Below are positions 20,041 to 30,112 of a stretch of DNA of 64,000 bases, one piece after another; position 1 is the stretch's first letter, and each line of letters starts with the position of its first letter. This DNA comes from Rodentibacter myodis. Its GTDB lineage: Bacteria; Pseudomonadota; Gammaproteobacteria; Enterobacterales; Pasteurellaceae. Made by a program: the position numbers and the translations under genes. Below the pieces are notes generated by a model, which saw nothing but the letters and a program-made list of their open reading frames with translations, ran no database searches and was not told the DNA's origin. The stretch spans positions 1 to 64,000 of the forward strand of contig NZ_MLHQ01000014.1 of NCBI RefSeq assembly GCF_001999305.1, written 5' to 3'.

Positions 20041-20046
20041 TATAAT
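20041..20046 (+). promoter_or_regulatory. Probable -10 element of rlmL
   Basis: Perfect TATAAT 34 bases upstream of the rlmL ATG. No good -35 is seen at the expected distance. Confidence 0.5.
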
Positions 20047-20079
20047 CCGCCCCAATTTTTCCCTACCGAGAACCTTCCA

Positions 20080-22215
20080 ATGAAACAATTATTCGCCACT
20101 ACATCCCGTGGTTTTGAAGAAATGCTCAAAGTTGAACTAACCGAACTGGGTGCAATGGATACAAAAGTTGTACAAGGCGGTGTGCATTTTCAGGCAGATG
20201 ATGAAACTCTTTACCGCACCTTGCTTTGGTCGCGTTTGGCTTCACGTATTTTGTTGCCTTTAATTGAAACCAAAATTTACAGTGATCTGGATCTTTATGC
20301 CGCCGTGTCAGGTTTTAATTGGTTGGCACAATTTGATGAACGCGTGACTTTTTTTGTGGATTTCAACGGCACGAATCAAGAAATTCGCCATACCCAATTT
20401 GGCGCAATGCGGGTGAAAGACGGTATTGTGGATCATTTTGAACGCAAGGGAAAAGCCCGTCCAAACGTTGATAAAATGCAGCCGGATGTGCGTGTTCACG
20501 CCTATTTGAATCGTGAAACATTAATCATTTCCTTAGATTTGAGTGGCGAAGCCCTACATATTCGGGGGTATCGTGAAGATACCGGTCAAGCACCATTGCG
20601 TGAAACTTTGGCGACTGCCATTGTGTTACGTTCCGGCTGGCAACAAGGCACGCCATTGGTGGATCCAATGTGCGGTTCAGGTACATTGCTCATTGAGGCG
20701 GCACAAATGGAAGCCAATATTGCACCACAGTTACATCGGCTACATTGGGGCTTTGATTTTTGGAAAGGGCATAATCAAACCGCTTGGGAAAAAGTGAAAG
20801 AAGAAGCTATTGTGCGTGCAGAAGAAAAACAAGGTGAAATTCAACCGCACTTTTATGGTTTCGATCTTGATCGCCGTGTTCTGAAAAAAGCCCAACGTAA
20901 TGCCCAAAATGCAGGTGTTGCGCATTTAATCAAATGGCAACAAGGTGATGTTGCCGCATTGCAAAATCCAAGCCCGAATGAAACGGGAACCGTGATTTGC
21001 AATCCCCCTTATGGCGAACGTTTAGGCACAACGCCGGCGTTGATTGCGCTTTATTCTGTCTTTGGACAACGATTGAAAAAAGCATTTGGTGGGTGGAATG
21101 CCTCTATTTTCAGCAGTGAATCAACCTTGCTTGACTGCCTACGAATGCGTGCCGCCCGCCAATTCAAAGCGAAAAACGGGCCGCTTGATTGCGTACAGAA
21201 AAATTATCAAATTTCGGATCGCCAGCGCGAGGAAAGTGTGGTCGAAAACGCTCTTGAATTTAACCGCACTTTAGCGGTGGCAGTGGATTTTGCCAACCGT
21301 TTACAAAAAAATATCAAGAAAATTGAAAAATGGGCGAAACAACAAGGCTTGGATGCGTATCGTCTATATGATGCGGATCTGCCGGAATATAATCTTGCCG
21401 TAGATCGTTACGCCGATCATATTGTTGTACAGGAATACGCCGCACCGAAAAATATCGATGAAAACAAAGCCCGCCAACGTTTATTGGATGCCGTGACGGC
21501 AACATTGCAAGTAACAGGCGTAGAAACCAACAAGTTGATTTTAAAAGTTCGTCAAAAACAAAAAGGAACGAATCAATACGAAAAACTAGCCAATAAGGGC
21601 GAGTATTTCTATGTCAATGAGTACGGAGCGCAACTTTGGGTGAATTTAACGGATTATTTGGACACGGGGTTGTTTTTAGATCACCGTCTTACCCGCAAAA
21701 TGATAGGCGAATTGGCGAAAGGGAAAGATTTCTTGAATTTGTTTGCTTACACCGGTTCTGCCACGGTTCACGCGGCACTCGGCGGGGCAAAATCAACCAC
21801 TACCGTGGATATGTCGAACACCTACCTCAACTGGGCAGAGCAAAATCTGATTTTGAATGACTTGGAAGGGAAACAGCATAAACTCATTCAAGCGGATTGC
21901 TTACAATGGCTGGAAAAATGTGATCGCCAATTTGATTTAATTTTTGTCGATCCACCGACTTTCTCCAATTCCAAACGAATGGAAGATAGTTGGGATGTAC
22001 AGCGGGATCACATAAAATTACTACGAAATTTAAAACGCATTTTGCGAACCGATGGAACAATCATCTTTTCCAATAATAAAAGGGGATTCAAAATGGATTT
22101 CACCGCTTTGGAAGAACTCGGACTAAGTGCGGTCGAAATTTCCCATAAAACTTTACCTTTGGACTTTGAACGAAATAAACAGATTCATAATTGTTGGGTT
22201 ATTAAGGGAAAATAG
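20080..22215 (+). CDS. rlmL: Fused 23S rRNA methyltransferase RlmKL
   Basis: Bifunctional enzyme: the N-terminal THUMP plus RlmL half makes m2G2445, and the C-terminal RlmK half makes m7G2069 in 23S rRNA. First SAM domain: [16 protein letters not shown] near residue 195 and catalytic [12 protein letters not shown] near 306. Second: [17 protein letters not shown] near 550 and [14 protein letters not shown] near 627. 711 residues is the full fusion length. It is transcribed alone from a promoter with a TATAAT -10. Confidence 0.96.
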   Translation: MKQLFATTSRGFEEMLKVELTELGAMDTKVVQGGVHFQADDETLYRTLLWSRLASRILLPLIETKIYSDLDLYAAVSGFNWLAQFDERVTFFVDFNGTNQEIRHTQFGAMRVKDGIVDHFERKGKARPNVDKMQPDVRVHAYLNRETLIISLDLSGEALHIRGYREDTGQAPLRETLATAIVLRSGWQQGTPLVDPMCGSGTLLIEAAQMEANIAPQLHRLHWGFDFWKGHNQTAWEKVKEEAIVRAEEKQGEIQPHFYGFDLDRRVLKKAQRNAQNAGVAHLIKWQQGDVAALQNPSPNETGTVICNPPYGERLGTTPALIALYSVFGQRLKKAFGGWNASIFSSESTLLDCLRMRAARQFKAKNGPLDCVQKNYQISDRQREESVVENALEFNRTLAVAVDFANRLQKNIKKIEKWAKQQGLDAYRLYDADLPEYNLAVDRYADHIVVQEYAAPKNIDENKARQRLLDAVTATLQVTGVETNKLILKVRQKQKGTNQYEKLANKGEYFYVNEYGAQLWVNLTDYLDTGLFLDHRLTRKMIGELAKGKDFLNLFAYTGSATVHAALGGAKSTTTVDMSNTYLNWAEQNLILNDLEGKQHKLIQADCLQWLEKCDRQFDLIFVDPPTFSNSKRMEDSWDVQRDHIKLLRNLKRILRTDGTIIFSNNKRGFKMDFTALEELGLSAVEISHKTLPLDFERNKQIHNCWVIKGK

Positions 22216-22325
22216 TGGAGCGATAAGCTATTGCACAATAAGTTTTCTTACTTTTTTCGTTTTTTTCAGCAGATTGCACTAAAGATATATTTAAAATATT
22301 CATAATTAAGTTGAAATTTATGAAT

Positions 22326-22384
22326 TTGCATAATGTTTTCTGTTCTTGCATTATTTTGGTGTGGCGCTTAGTTCAGTCACTAAG
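22326..22384 (+). promoter_or_regulatory. metE leader with repeats
   Basis: The 201-base region before metE holds two direct repeats TTGCATAAT and TTGCATTAT (about 22327 and 22348) and an inverted repeat CTTAGT-N6-ACTAAG (22367-22384). No AGACGTCT-type MetJ box is seen. These repeats are candidate sites for MetR or another regulator, but none matches a consensus I can name with confidence. Confidence 0.35.
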
Positions 22385-22416
22385 TTGGCTCAAATAACAA
22401 AATAGCAGGAGCATAT

Positions 22417-24690
22417 ATGACAACATTACATACTTTAGGTTTCCCTCGTATAGGAGCAAAACGTGAATTAAAATTTGCGCAAGAACGTTACTGGCGTGAA
22501 GAATTAGCCGAACAGGATTTACTTGATTTAGCAAAAGCATTGCGTGAGAAAAACTGGCAACATCAGTCAGAAGCTAATGTGGATTTTGTAACGGTAGGGG
22601 ATTTTACGTTTTACGATCATATTTTAGATCTCCAAGTGGCAACCGGTGCGATACCGGCTCGTTTTGGCTTTGATAGCCAAAATCTGACACTTGATCAATA
22701 TTTCCAATTAGCTCGTGGTAATAAAGAACAGTTTGCGATTGAAATGACCAAATGGTTTGATACCAACTATCACTATCTCGTACCGGAATTTCAGAAAAAT
22801 ACCGAATTTAAGGCGAATCCGGCGCATTATGTGAATCAAATTCGTGAAGCGAAAGCTGCCGGACATCAAGTTAAGCCGGTAATTGTCGGTCCACTAACGT
22901 TTTTATGGTTAGGTAAGGAAAAGGGAGAGGCATTTGATAGATTTGATTTGCTCAATCAACTTGTGCCGGTTTATTTCGAGATTTTAACGGCATTAGCCTC
23001 TGAAGGTGTGGAATGGATCCAAATTGATGAACCTGCATTAGCATTAGATTTACCGCAAGAATGGCTTGCCGCTTATCAGGAGGTCTATACCCAGTTATCC
23101 AAAGTTAATGCAAAACTATTATTGGGAACTTATTTTGGTTCGGTGGCAGAACACGCTGCGTTATTAAAAGCGTTGCCGGTAGATGGTTTACATCTTGATC
23201 TAGTGCGTGCGCCGGAACAACTTGATGCGTTTGAGGATTATCCAAAAGTGCTTTCTGCCGGTGTGATTGATGGGCGTAATATTTGGCGTGCAAATCTAAA
23301 CTGTGTATTGGATGTATTAGAGCCTTTAAAAGCGAAATTTAATCAGCGTCTATGGATTGCACCGAGTTGTTCGCTGTTGCATACGCCTTATGATTTAGCG
23401 GTAGAAACGCAACTACAACAAAATAATCCTGAGTTATATAGTTGGTTAGCGTTTACCTTACAAAAAGTAGATGAGTTACAGGTTTTAAAACAGGCACTAA
23501 ATGCGGGGCGAGAACCGGTCGCAGAGCAACTAAATGAAAGCCAAAAAGCGGCAGACTCACGAGCAAATAGCAAAGTAATTCATAAAGCGGAAGTAGCACA
23601 ACGTTTGGCAAATTTACCGGAGAATGCGGATAAGCGTCAATCACCGTTTACAGAGCGAATTAAGTTGCAAAATAAATGGCTGAATCTACCGCTGCTTCCG
23701 ACAACCAATATCGGTTCATTTCCGCAAACACTTGAAGTTCGTCACGCCCGTGCCGCATTCAAAAAAGGCGAGTTATCTCTTGCAGATTATGAAGCGGCGA
23801 TGAAAAAAGAAATTGAATTTGTTGTGCGTAAGCAAGAGGAACTGGATTTAGATGTGCTGGTTCACGGCGAAGCGGAACGTAATGATATGGTGGAATATTT
23901 TGGTGAGTTACTTGACGGTTTTGCTTTCACGAAATTTGGTTGGGTGCAAAGCTATGGTTCGCGTTGTGTAAAACCACCGATTATTTATGGTGATGTGACT
24001 CGCCCTGAGCCAATGACAGTGCGTTGGTCGCAATATGCTCAAAGCCTGACTGATAAAGTAATGAAGGGAATGTTAACCGGTCCGGTGACGATTTTACAAT
24101 GGTCGTTTGTGCGTAACGATATTTCTCGTTCTACGGTATGTAAGCAAATTGGCGTGGCGCTTTCCGATGAAGTGTTGGATCTGGAAAAAGCCGGTATTAA
24201 AGTGATTCAGATCGATGAACCGGCGATTCGGGAAGGCTTACCGCTTAAACGTGCGGATTGGGACGCTTATTTACAGTGGGCGGGCGAAGCATTCCGTTTA
24301 AGTTATATGGGGGTAAAAGACGATACTCAGATCCATACGCATATGTGCTATTCGGAATTTAATGATATTTTACCGGCGATTGCGGGGCTTGATGCGGATG
24401 TGATCACGATTGAAACGTCGCGCTCGGATATGGAATTACTCACGGCATTTGCCGATTTCAAATATCCGAATGATATCGGTCCGGGTGTTTATGATATTCA
24501 TAGCCCTCGAGTACCGACAGCTGATGAAATTGAGCATTTATTACGTAAAGCATTGAAGGTAATTCCGAAAGAACGTTTATGGGTGAATCCGGATTGCGGC
24601 TTAAAAACGCGTGGTTGGAAAGAAACTATCGAACAATTACAAGTAATGGTTCAGGTAGCGAAAAAACTACGAGCGGAGTTAGCCCAATAG
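22417..24690 (+). CDS. metE: Cobalamin-independent methionine synthase MetE
   Basis: Transfers the methyl group of 5-methyltetrahydropteroyl-triglutamate to homocysteine in the last step of Met synthesis. 757 residues with both MetE barrels. The N-terminal part starts [18 protein letters not shown]. The catalytic barrel begins [12 protein letters not shown] and carries the zinc ligands in [11 protein letters not shown] (His and Cys) and [11 protein letters not shown] (Cys). AGGAG precedes the ATG. It has its own terminator and is a single-gene unit. Confidence 0.97.
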   Translation: MTTLHTLGFPRIGAKRELKFAQERYWREELAEQDLLDLAKALREKNWQHQSEANVDFVTVGDFTFYDHILDLQVATGAIPARFGFDSQNLTLDQYFQLARGNKEQFAIEMTKWFDTNYHYLVPEFQKNTEFKANPAHYVNQIREAKAAGHQVKPVIVGPLTFLWLGKEKGEAFDRFDLLNQLVPVYFEILTALASEGVEWIQIDEPALALDLPQEWLAAYQEVYTQLSKVNAKLLLGTYFGSVAEHAALLKALPVDGLHLDLVRAPEQLDAFEDYPKVLSAGVIDGRNIWRANLNCVLDVLEPLKAKFNQRLWIAPSCSLLHTPYDLAVETQLQQNNPELYSWLAFTLQKVDELQVLKQALNAGREPVAEQLNESQKAADSRANSKVIHKAEVAQRLANLPENADKRQSPFTERIKLQNKWLNLPLLPTTNIGSFPQTLEVRHARAAFKKGELSLADYEAAMKKEIEFVVRKQEELDLDVLVHGEAERNDMVEYFGELLDGFAFTKFGWVQSYGSRCVKPPIIYGDVTRPEPMTVRWSQYAQSLTDKVMKGMLTGPVTILQWSFVRNDISRSTVCKQIGVALSDEVLDLEKAGIKVIQIDEPAIREGLPLKRADWDAYLQWAGEAFRLSYMGVKDDTQIHTHMCYSEFNDILPAIAGLDADVITIETSRSDMELLTAFADFKYPNDIGPGVYDIHSPRVPTADEIEHLLRKALKVIPKERLWVNPDCGLKTRGWKETIEQLQVMVQVAKKLRAELAQ

Positions 24691-24720
24691 CTACACAAAA
24701 ATAACTTTTGATTAGGGGAG

Positions 24721-24757
24721 AACGTAGATTGGCATGTTCGCTAGTCTACGTTTTTTC
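24721..24757 (+). terminator. metE terminator
   Basis: AACGTAGA / TCTACGTT stem with a 16-base loop, followed by a T run. It starts 31 bases after the metE stop. Confidence 0.7.
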
Positions 24758-24954
24758 CTTTATTAAAGTATAGGATTTATCAAGATAAATAGCGAATTTA
24801 GGTATAACAAATGGTTAAATTTGCAGAGTTTTGAAATGTCCAAGACAGGAATTTTGCTGTATAGGGAGGCCGTACAGGTATCTTCAATATCACTCCCAAT
24901 TGATATTATTCGGTATTTAAGATATGAGCATCAGTAAGGCATCTTACGATGATG

Positions 24955-26088
24955 TTAAAATGCACCTTGAATTTGTTGCCGCATTGCTTGCATATAAGGG
25001 GCAGTTTGGCGGAAAAAATAACGGTATGAGGGGCAGAGGTAATTGTGTTTGTGGGCTTCTGCGTCCACAGTGATAATTCGGTGTTTCGGGCAGCCGCCGT
25101 GGCAGAGGGGTTTAAATTCACAGTGGCGGCAAAGTGCGGTTAATTTGGTGGCTTTATTTTCACCAAATTGCCGTTGTTGTGCAGAAATGACCATTTCGGG
25201 TAACGGGTTGTGATTGAGGTTGCCAAGGCGGTATTCAGGCGAGACAAAATGGTCGCAGGCGTAGATATCGCCGTTGGCTTCTACCACCAGCGATTTTCCG
25301 CAAGTAGGTTGATGTACGCAGTTAGCAGAGGGGTAGCCTAAATATTGTCCGAGCAGATGATCAAAGGTGAGGACAAAGATTTTCCCTCTGTCTTGTTTGT
25401 ACCATTCTTGGAAGACATCAAATAGAAATTCACCATAGCCGGTTGGTGAGACGGAAAAGGGGGTAACTTGTCCGTTGCAGGTGGTTTCAACAATGGGAAT
25501 AAACTGCATAAAGGTTGAGTCGAGGGCTTTTAAGGCAAGATAGGTTTGCTTGCCTTTGTGCTGATTTTGGTCATTGACCACGGTGAGGGTGTTAAAATCA
25601 ACTTCATATTGCTTTAATAACTCAATTGCCCGAACCACTTTTTCAAAGGTGGGGTTGCCGTTGGTGGAAAGTCGGTAGCGATTATGCACGGCGGCTAGCC
25701 CGTCAATAGAAAGCCCGATCAGAAAATGATGTTGTTTGAAAAATGCCGCCCATTGTTGGTTGAGGGCAATGCCGTTGGTTTGGAAGGCATTAGTAATGCG
25801 TTTGCCGTTTGAAAATTTTTGTTGAAAACGTACCGCTTGTTGGAAAAAATCTAAGCCGAGTAAAGTCGGTTCGCCGCCCTGCCACATAAATTCAACGCTC
25901 TCGCTGTCGTGGGCGTTGATATACTGTTGAATGTAATTTTTTAGCGTGTCAATGGACATAAAGGGGGCTTGTTTGCCGAATTGGGCGGATTTCCCCAAAT
26001 AAAAGCAGTATTCACATTGGATATTGCAATGAAAGCTGCCGGGTTTTGCCATTAAATGAAAATACGGTTTGGGCGCGAAAAATGACAT
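24955..26088 (-). CDS. Anaerobic sulfatase-maturating radical SAM enzyme (anSME)
   Basis: Converts the active-site Cys or Ser of a sulfatase to formylglycine without oxygen. The radical SAM cluster motif is C21-x3-C25-x2-C28 (CNIQCEYC). The C-terminal SPASM domain binds two more clusters; its cysteines are seen in CGKSLVVEANGDIYACD and CRHCEFKPLCHGGC. 377 residues is the AslB/YdeM length. It is five bases after the regulator gene and serves the sulfatase encoded just upstream, whose CGPAR motif it should modify. A function on another peptide is unlikely given the neighbour. Confidence 0.93.
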   Translation of the reverse strand: MSFFAPKPYFHLMAKPGSFHCNIQCEYCFYLGKSAQFGKQAPFMSIDTLKNYIQQYINAHDSESVEFMWQGGEPTLLGLDFFQQAVRFQQKFSNGKRITNAFQTNGIALNQQWAAFFKQHHFLIGLSIDGLAAVHNRYRLSTNGNPTFEKVVRAIELLKQYEVDFNTLTVVNDQNQHKGKQTYLALKALDSTFMQFIPIVETTCNGQVTPFSVSPTGYGEFLFDVFQEWYKQDRGKIFVLTFDHLLGQYLGYPSANCVHQPTCGKSLVVEANGDIYACDHFVSPEYRLGNLNHNPLPEMVISAQQRQFGENKATKLTALCRHCEFKPLCHGGCPKHRIITVDAEAHKHNYLCPSYRYFFRQTAPYMQAMRQQIQGAF

Positions 26089-26093
26089 TGGCT

Positions 26094-26711
26094 TTATTCT
26101 CGGTTAGCGGTTTTTTGAGGCGGTTTGGCGGCACTCAATCGGTCGGCAAATAGCCCTTTTTGTTTGAGATCTTTGGCAATACGGATAGCGGTTTCCGTTT
26201 CGCAGCCGGCATATTCGGCAATTTCACGGTAAGTCCAATTATAGTAGGGAAATTGGCCGGTTAAAAAATACAGGCTATCGATCACCCGATCTAAGGTGCG
26301 TAGATAGGCACTTTTTGCCAACCGTTGTTCGGCATCACGCAATTCATCGGCAAGGGTTTGTAGCAGGAATTGGCTCATTCGGTTATTTTCACGGAAGAAT
26401 TGATGAATATCGTCAGGTTTGATTTGCAATAATTCCGCTTCCATCAAGACTTTTGCATTGCAGTGATAATGGTTATCCCCTAGCCCAAATAGGGTGCGAA
26501 AACCAAAATAATCGCCTTGAGAATAGAGGCGAACCAAGCTCTCTTTACCGTTATCTAGGGTGTGATAAAGCCCGATAAGCCCTTGTTTTATATAATAGAA
26601 TTCCGTTGCGGTTTCACCTTGCTGATATACGGTCATTCCTTTGACGAGCGGTTGCAAATGCGTGAGTTGGCAATGGCTGAGATCGGTGGGTTGAATTGGG
26701 CTGTAGTGCAT
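26094..26711 (-). CDS. Crp/Fnr-family transcriptional regulator in the sulfatase locus
   Basis: 205 residues: an N-terminal cyclic-nucleotide-binding-like barrel (GMTVYQQGETATEFYYI, YSQGDYFGF), a long dimer helix, and a C-terminal winged helix (YREIAEYAGCETETAIRIAK). The FNR-type N-terminal cysteine cluster is missing, so it is not a Fe-S oxygen sensor. The recognition helix aligned with CRP (GCSRETVGR) reads GCETETAIR: Glu and the last Arg are kept, but the Arg that contacts the CRP half-site is Thr. This predicts DNA specificity close to but not the same as CRP. The ligand is unknown. It probably regulates the symporter-sulfatase operon and the divergent permease. Confidence 0.85.
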   Translation of the reverse strand: MHYSPIQPTDLSHCQLTHLQPLVKGMTVYQQGETATEFYYIKQGLIGLYHTLDNGKESLVRLYSQGDYFGFRTLFGLGDNHYHCNAKVLMEAELLQIKPDDIHQFFRENNRMSQFLLQTLADELRDAEQRLAKSAYLRTLDRVIDSLYFLTGQFPYYNWTYREIAEYAGCETETAIRIAKDLKQKGLFADRLSAAKPPQKTANRE

Positions 26712-26747
26712 AATCTTTTATTGTTTATCGTTATTGAAAGTGCGGTT

Positions 26748-26779
26748 AAAAAAGACGGGTTTTGTTTATAAAACCCGTC
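26748..26779 (-). terminator. Terminator after the sulfatase gene
   Basis: Ten-base-pair stem GACGGGTTTT / AAAACCCGTC with a six-base loop, followed on the minus strand by TTTTTT. It separates symporter-sulfatase from regulator-anSME, so the second pair is expressed by read-through or from its own promoter. Confidence 0.85.
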
Positions 26780-26789
26780 ATATAGGCGG

Positions 26790-28235
26790 TTAGATTTCAT
26801 TGATAATCCGATAGACCCAATTTTCCAGTGGATCATTGAGCTTCTTCATTTCCTGTCGCATTTCTTCCAGCATTTCTTGTTTTATCGTGCGGTAATTTTC
26901 ATCATAAAATAAATTGTGCATTTCCAGTGGATCTTGTCGAATATCGTATAATTCGCACAGATCAGTTGCATTAAATACCAACTTATAATCTTTACGCCGC
27001 CACATTCGCTGTTCAAAATAGACGAAATGCCCTGCCAGTTGCCCTAAAATCCCTTTGCGTTGGTTATTTTGCCGTTGGCGGATAATCGGTAACAACGTTT
27101 CGCCTTGAAAATCCTGCGGCACGCTTTGATTAGCAATATCATAAACCGTTGAGGTTAAATCGTGCAAGTAAACCAAATTGTCATCTTGCTGATTGATTCG
27201 GTTGGATTGTGGATCTTTGACGATTAAGGGGATATTGTAGGTGGTATCAAACATAAATTCCCCTTTTTCAATCATTCTATGCGCCCCCATTGCATCGCCG
27301 TGGTCGGCGGTGGCAACGATAAAGGTGTTGTTGTATAAATCCTGCTGTTCCAAATAAGCTAACAATTCGCCGATGGCATCATCAATCAGCGTAATATAAC
27401 CCCAGAATTTGGTAATCACTTCTTTCCAACGAGCCTCATCGGCTTCCCACATTCCCCACATTTTAGAAATGGTGCGGAAATGCCCCGGTTTGCCTTCAAG
27501 CGGTTTGAAGAAACTTTCATCCAGTACAACATCTTTTGGGTTGTACATTGAATAATAAGGCTCAGGCACAATGCAAGGGGTGTGTGGGCCCCAGAAGTTG
27601 ATCCAAGTGAAGAAGGGTTTGCCTTCATTCTGTGATGTTTGAATGTATTTTTTCGCCTCATCAATAATGAAATAGGGAATGGTTTGCTCTTTTGTGCCTG
27701 AAAGCAAGCCACAGAGTTCTTGCACCCGTAAATGCGGATTATCGCCAAAATAAGCACGACTTACTTCAGGGATTTCATAGCCTTTTTCTTCAAGCCATTC
27801 TTGATAGCGATTGGAATGGGTTGGCGGTTGATTAAACACTAAATTTTTATACACGCCGCTGCCGGGATAGCCGTAACCGTCAAAATTATGCCCTTTAATG
27901 CCATAATCTTCCGGCATGGATTTTGTGCCAACGTGCCATTTGCCGACCACATAGCAATTATAGCCGTCTAATTTGGCAATGTTCGGGGCGTGCCGACTGA
28001 TTTCACCTGTACCGCCTTTTTCGCCGTTTTTAATAATGCCGTGGGTGGACGGCATTAAACCGGTGAATAAAGACGTTCTCGCAGGGCCGCATACAGAGGC
28101 AGGTGTGAAAGCATTATTAAAACGTAGCCCCTCTTTTGCCAGCCGATCTAAATTCGGCGTTTTGACAATTTGATGCCCGTATGTTCCCAACATATCTTTG
28201 CGAACTTGATCGAGCAGAATATACATAATGTTCAT
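26790..28235 (-). CDS. Type I sulfatase, cytoplasmic (YidJ-like)
   Basis: Formylglycine-dependent sulfate ester hydrolase, 481 residues. The modification motif is C49-G-P-A-R in SVCGPARTSLFTG, the Cys type. Metal and catalytic residues are recognisable in LLDQVRKDM, GKWHVG and ATADHGDAMGAH. The chain begins [10 protein letters not shown] with no signal peptide, so it should act in the cytoplasm on an imported sulfated compound. Its start overlaps the stop of the symporter gene by one base (TAATG), implying coupling. The arrangement recalls yidJ-yidK of E. coli. The substrate is unknown; a sulfated sugar or small sulfate ester is inferred. Confidence 0.92.
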   Translation of the reverse strand: MNIMYILLDQVRKDMLGTYGHQIVKTPNLDRLAKEGLRFNNAFTPASVCGPARTSLFTGLMPSTHGIIKNGEKGGTGEISRHAPNIAKLDGYNCYVVGKWHVGTKSMPEDYGIKGHNFDGYGYPGSGVYKNLVFNQPPTHSNRYQEWLEEKGYEIPEVSRAYFGDNPHLRVQELCGLLSGTKEQTIPYFIIDEAKKYIQTSQNEGKPFFTWINFWGPHTPCIVPEPYYSMYNPKDVVLDESFFKPLEGKPGHFRTISKMWGMWEADEARWKEVITKFWGYITLIDDAIGELLAYLEQQDLYNNTFIVATADHGDAMGAHRMIEKGEFMFDTTYNIPLIVKDPQSNRINQQDDNLVYLHDLTSTVYDIANQSVPQDFQGETLLPIIRQRQNNQRKGILGQLAGHFVYFEQRMWRRKDYKLVFNATDLCELYDIRQDPLEMHNLFYDENYRTIKQEMLEEMRQEMKKLNDPLENWVYRIINEI

Positions 28236-29914
28236 TATTTCACCTCTTTATCCCGTACCACCAATAATACGATCAATTGTAACACTGCCCACACGCTAAG
28301 TACCATCAATGGGTTACCCGTTGATGATGCCATACCGAGTGGCGAAAGAAACGCATAAAGGGCAAGTAAACCTAACACTAAAGACACACTGGTTACTTTT
28401 AAATATTTCCAGTTGGTTAAGTCTACGTTGCCAAGGTTTTCTTTATTTTCAATATAAGGCTCACGTTTGAGGAATTGCCCTAAAATGAGCATAAACATCA
28501 CATCAAATACGAACAAGCCACCCATTACATACACAAAATTAATTTTCACATCAAATACCCAAACAATGCTGAAATATAAGATGGCGTGAGTAATTAAGGC
28601 AATGCGTGCTGCCGTGCCGGAAACGGTTTTATTAAACATACCTACTGCAAATAATGCCACAATTGGAATATTCACAAATCCGGCAAAACGTTTAGTGATT
28701 AAGAAAATGCCGTCAGTGCCGAACATTAACAGTGGGGCAAAAATCATTGTGATAATTGCCATAATGGCAGACACTTTTTTCGCATAGGAAATCAGCGCTT
28801 GTTCTGACCGCACTTTGGGGCTAATAGACGGCAGTAAATCTTTACAATAAATGGTTGCCGCAGAGTTTAAGAAGGAATTGAAGGTACTTAAAATTGCCCC
28901 AAATAATGCTGCAATAAAGAAGCCTTGTAACCAAGTTGGCAATACTTTATTGACTAAAAGTGGGTAAGATGCATCAATAGGCTCAACGCCCTCGCCTAAA
29001 ATGTGGAAACTCAATAGCCCCGGTAGATTTAAGATAATCGGCAAGGTTAATAAAAATAACGCTGCAATTAAAATCCCTTTTTGACCGGATTTTAAATCTT
29101 TCGCGCCTAAGCAGCGTTGCACAATGGCTTGATTGGTCGTCCAGTAAAAGAAATGTACCACCATAATGCCCGTGAAAATGGTCGGCCAAGGGGTTGCATC
29201 CGCTTCACTGCCGATAGCATTCCATTTTTCAATATGGGTGGTGGTGATCATTTGCAATCCCTCTGAAAAACTGCCATTGCCTAAATACATTAAGGCAAAC
29301 AATGGCACAAGTAATGCACCAATCACCAAAATTACCGCATTGATGGTATCGGACACTGCCACCGCTTTTAAGCCACCGAAAATAGCATAAATAGCCCCCA
29401 CTACGCCAATGGCAATCACGGTATAAGTAATGGCTGCCCCATAGCTTAAACCGAATGCCGCTTCTAAGTTAAAGATTTTATTGAACGCAATTGCCCCCGT
29501 ATAAAGGGCGGTGGGAATCACAATGAAAAGATAGAACACCAAAAACAGCGTGGACATAATCAAACGGGTTTGACGGTCGAAGCGGTTTTCAAAAAATTCC
29601 GGTACGGTGGTATAACCGTTTCGCAAATATTTGGGCAATATATAAAGTGCCAAAAAACAAAGGGGAATTAGTGTTGGTACTGTCCACGCAATGATAGAAA
29701 AATTGCCTTTATAAGACACTGCATTTACTCCAATCAGTTGCTCGGTGGAAAGGGAGGTTAGCACCATAGAACAGCCAATCACTAAGCTATTTAGCCCCCT
29801 CCCAGCGAGAAAATATCCTTTTGAGGTGGTTAAATCATCATTTTTTGTTTTTAGCCACGAAATATACGCAACTATCCCTGTTACAAGCAGGAAAGTAATT
29901 ATCGTGATTAACAT
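28235..29914 (-). CDS. Sodium:solute symporter, SSS family (YidK-like)
   Basis: Inner membrane transporter of 559 residues with about 14 membrane segments, SLC5/SSS family. The family signatures are present: [20 protein letters not shown] near the first helices and [20 protein letters not shown] in the middle. It is closest in kind to the sugar-type members such as YidK. As first gene of the operon it likely imports the sulfated substrate that the next gene hydrolyses. AGGAGAAACG precedes the ATG on the minus strand. Base composition is not clearly different from the flanks. Confidence 0.9.
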   Translation of the reverse strand: MLITIITFLLVTGIVAYISWLKTKNDDLTTSKGYFLAGRGLNSLVIGCSMVLTSLSTEQLIGVNAVSYKGNFSIIAWTVPTLIPLCFLALYILPKYLRNGYTTVPEFFENRFDRQTRLIMSTLFLVFYLFIVIPTALYTGAIAFNKIFNLEAAFGLSYGAAITYTVIAIGVVGAIYAIFGGLKAVAVSDTINAVILVIGALLVPLFALMYLGNGSFSEGLQMITTTHIEKWNAIGSEADATPWPTIFTGIMVVHFFYWTTNQAIVQRCLGAKDLKSGQKGILIAALFLLTLPIILNLPGLLSFHILGEGVEPIDASYPLLVNKVLPTWLQGFFIAALFGAILSTFNSFLNSAATIYCKDLLPSISPKVRSEQALISYAKKVSAIMAIITMIFAPLLMFGTDGIFLITKRFAGFVNIPIVALFAVGMFNKTVSGTAARIALITHAILYFSIVWVFDVKINFVYVMGGLFVFDVMFMLILGQFLKREPYIENKENLGNVDLTNWKYLKVTSVSLVLGLLALYAFLSPLGMASSTGNPLMVLSVWAVLQLIVLLVVRDKEVK

Positions 29915-29975
29915 ACGTTTCTCCTATTGTCGCCGAATGATGGGGTTCAGCATAATATAGGGATAAAAGATAGTT

Positions 29976-29991
29976 TATGATAATGGTCATA
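29976..29991. promoter_or_regulatory. Operator palindrome 1 (TATGA-N6-TCATA)
   Basis: TATGATAATGGTCATA, extended to TTATGA...TCATAA. Crp/Fnr-type spacing. It is centred about 35-42 bases upstream of the likely symporter transcription start (-10 TATATT or TATGCT near 29949-29959, minus strand), the class II activator position. Confidence 0.6.
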
Positions 29992-30007
29992 AGCCTTGCG
30001 AAATTGA

Positions 30008-30023
30008 TGTGAGCCGGATCACA
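30008..30023. promoter_or_regulatory. CRP site between symporter and permease genes
   Basis: TGTGAGCCGGATCACA fits TGTGA-N6-TCACA exactly and is flanked by A/T. It lies between the divergent genes at 29914 and 30113 and suggests catabolite control of one or both. Confidence 0.8.
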
Positions 30024-30047
30024 AATTTAACATTCTTTTGGTATCAC

Positions 30048-30063
30048 TATGAGCAAGATCATA
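30048..30063. promoter_or_regulatory. Operator palindrome 2 (TATGA-N6-TCATA)
   Basis: TATGAGCAAGATCATA, the same half-sites as at 29976-29991. It is centred about 42 bases upstream of the likely start for the TauE gene (-10 CATAAT 30086-30091), again the class II position. Confidence 0.6.
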
Positions 30064-30112
30064 AATCACTCTCCGTACGATATTACATAATAAGCAAAAA
30101 TAAGGAGTCATA

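Noticed and set aside
22216..22416. MetJ box before metE
   Set aside because: No tandem 8-mers close to AGACGTCT could be placed; only unrelated direct and inverted repeats are visible.
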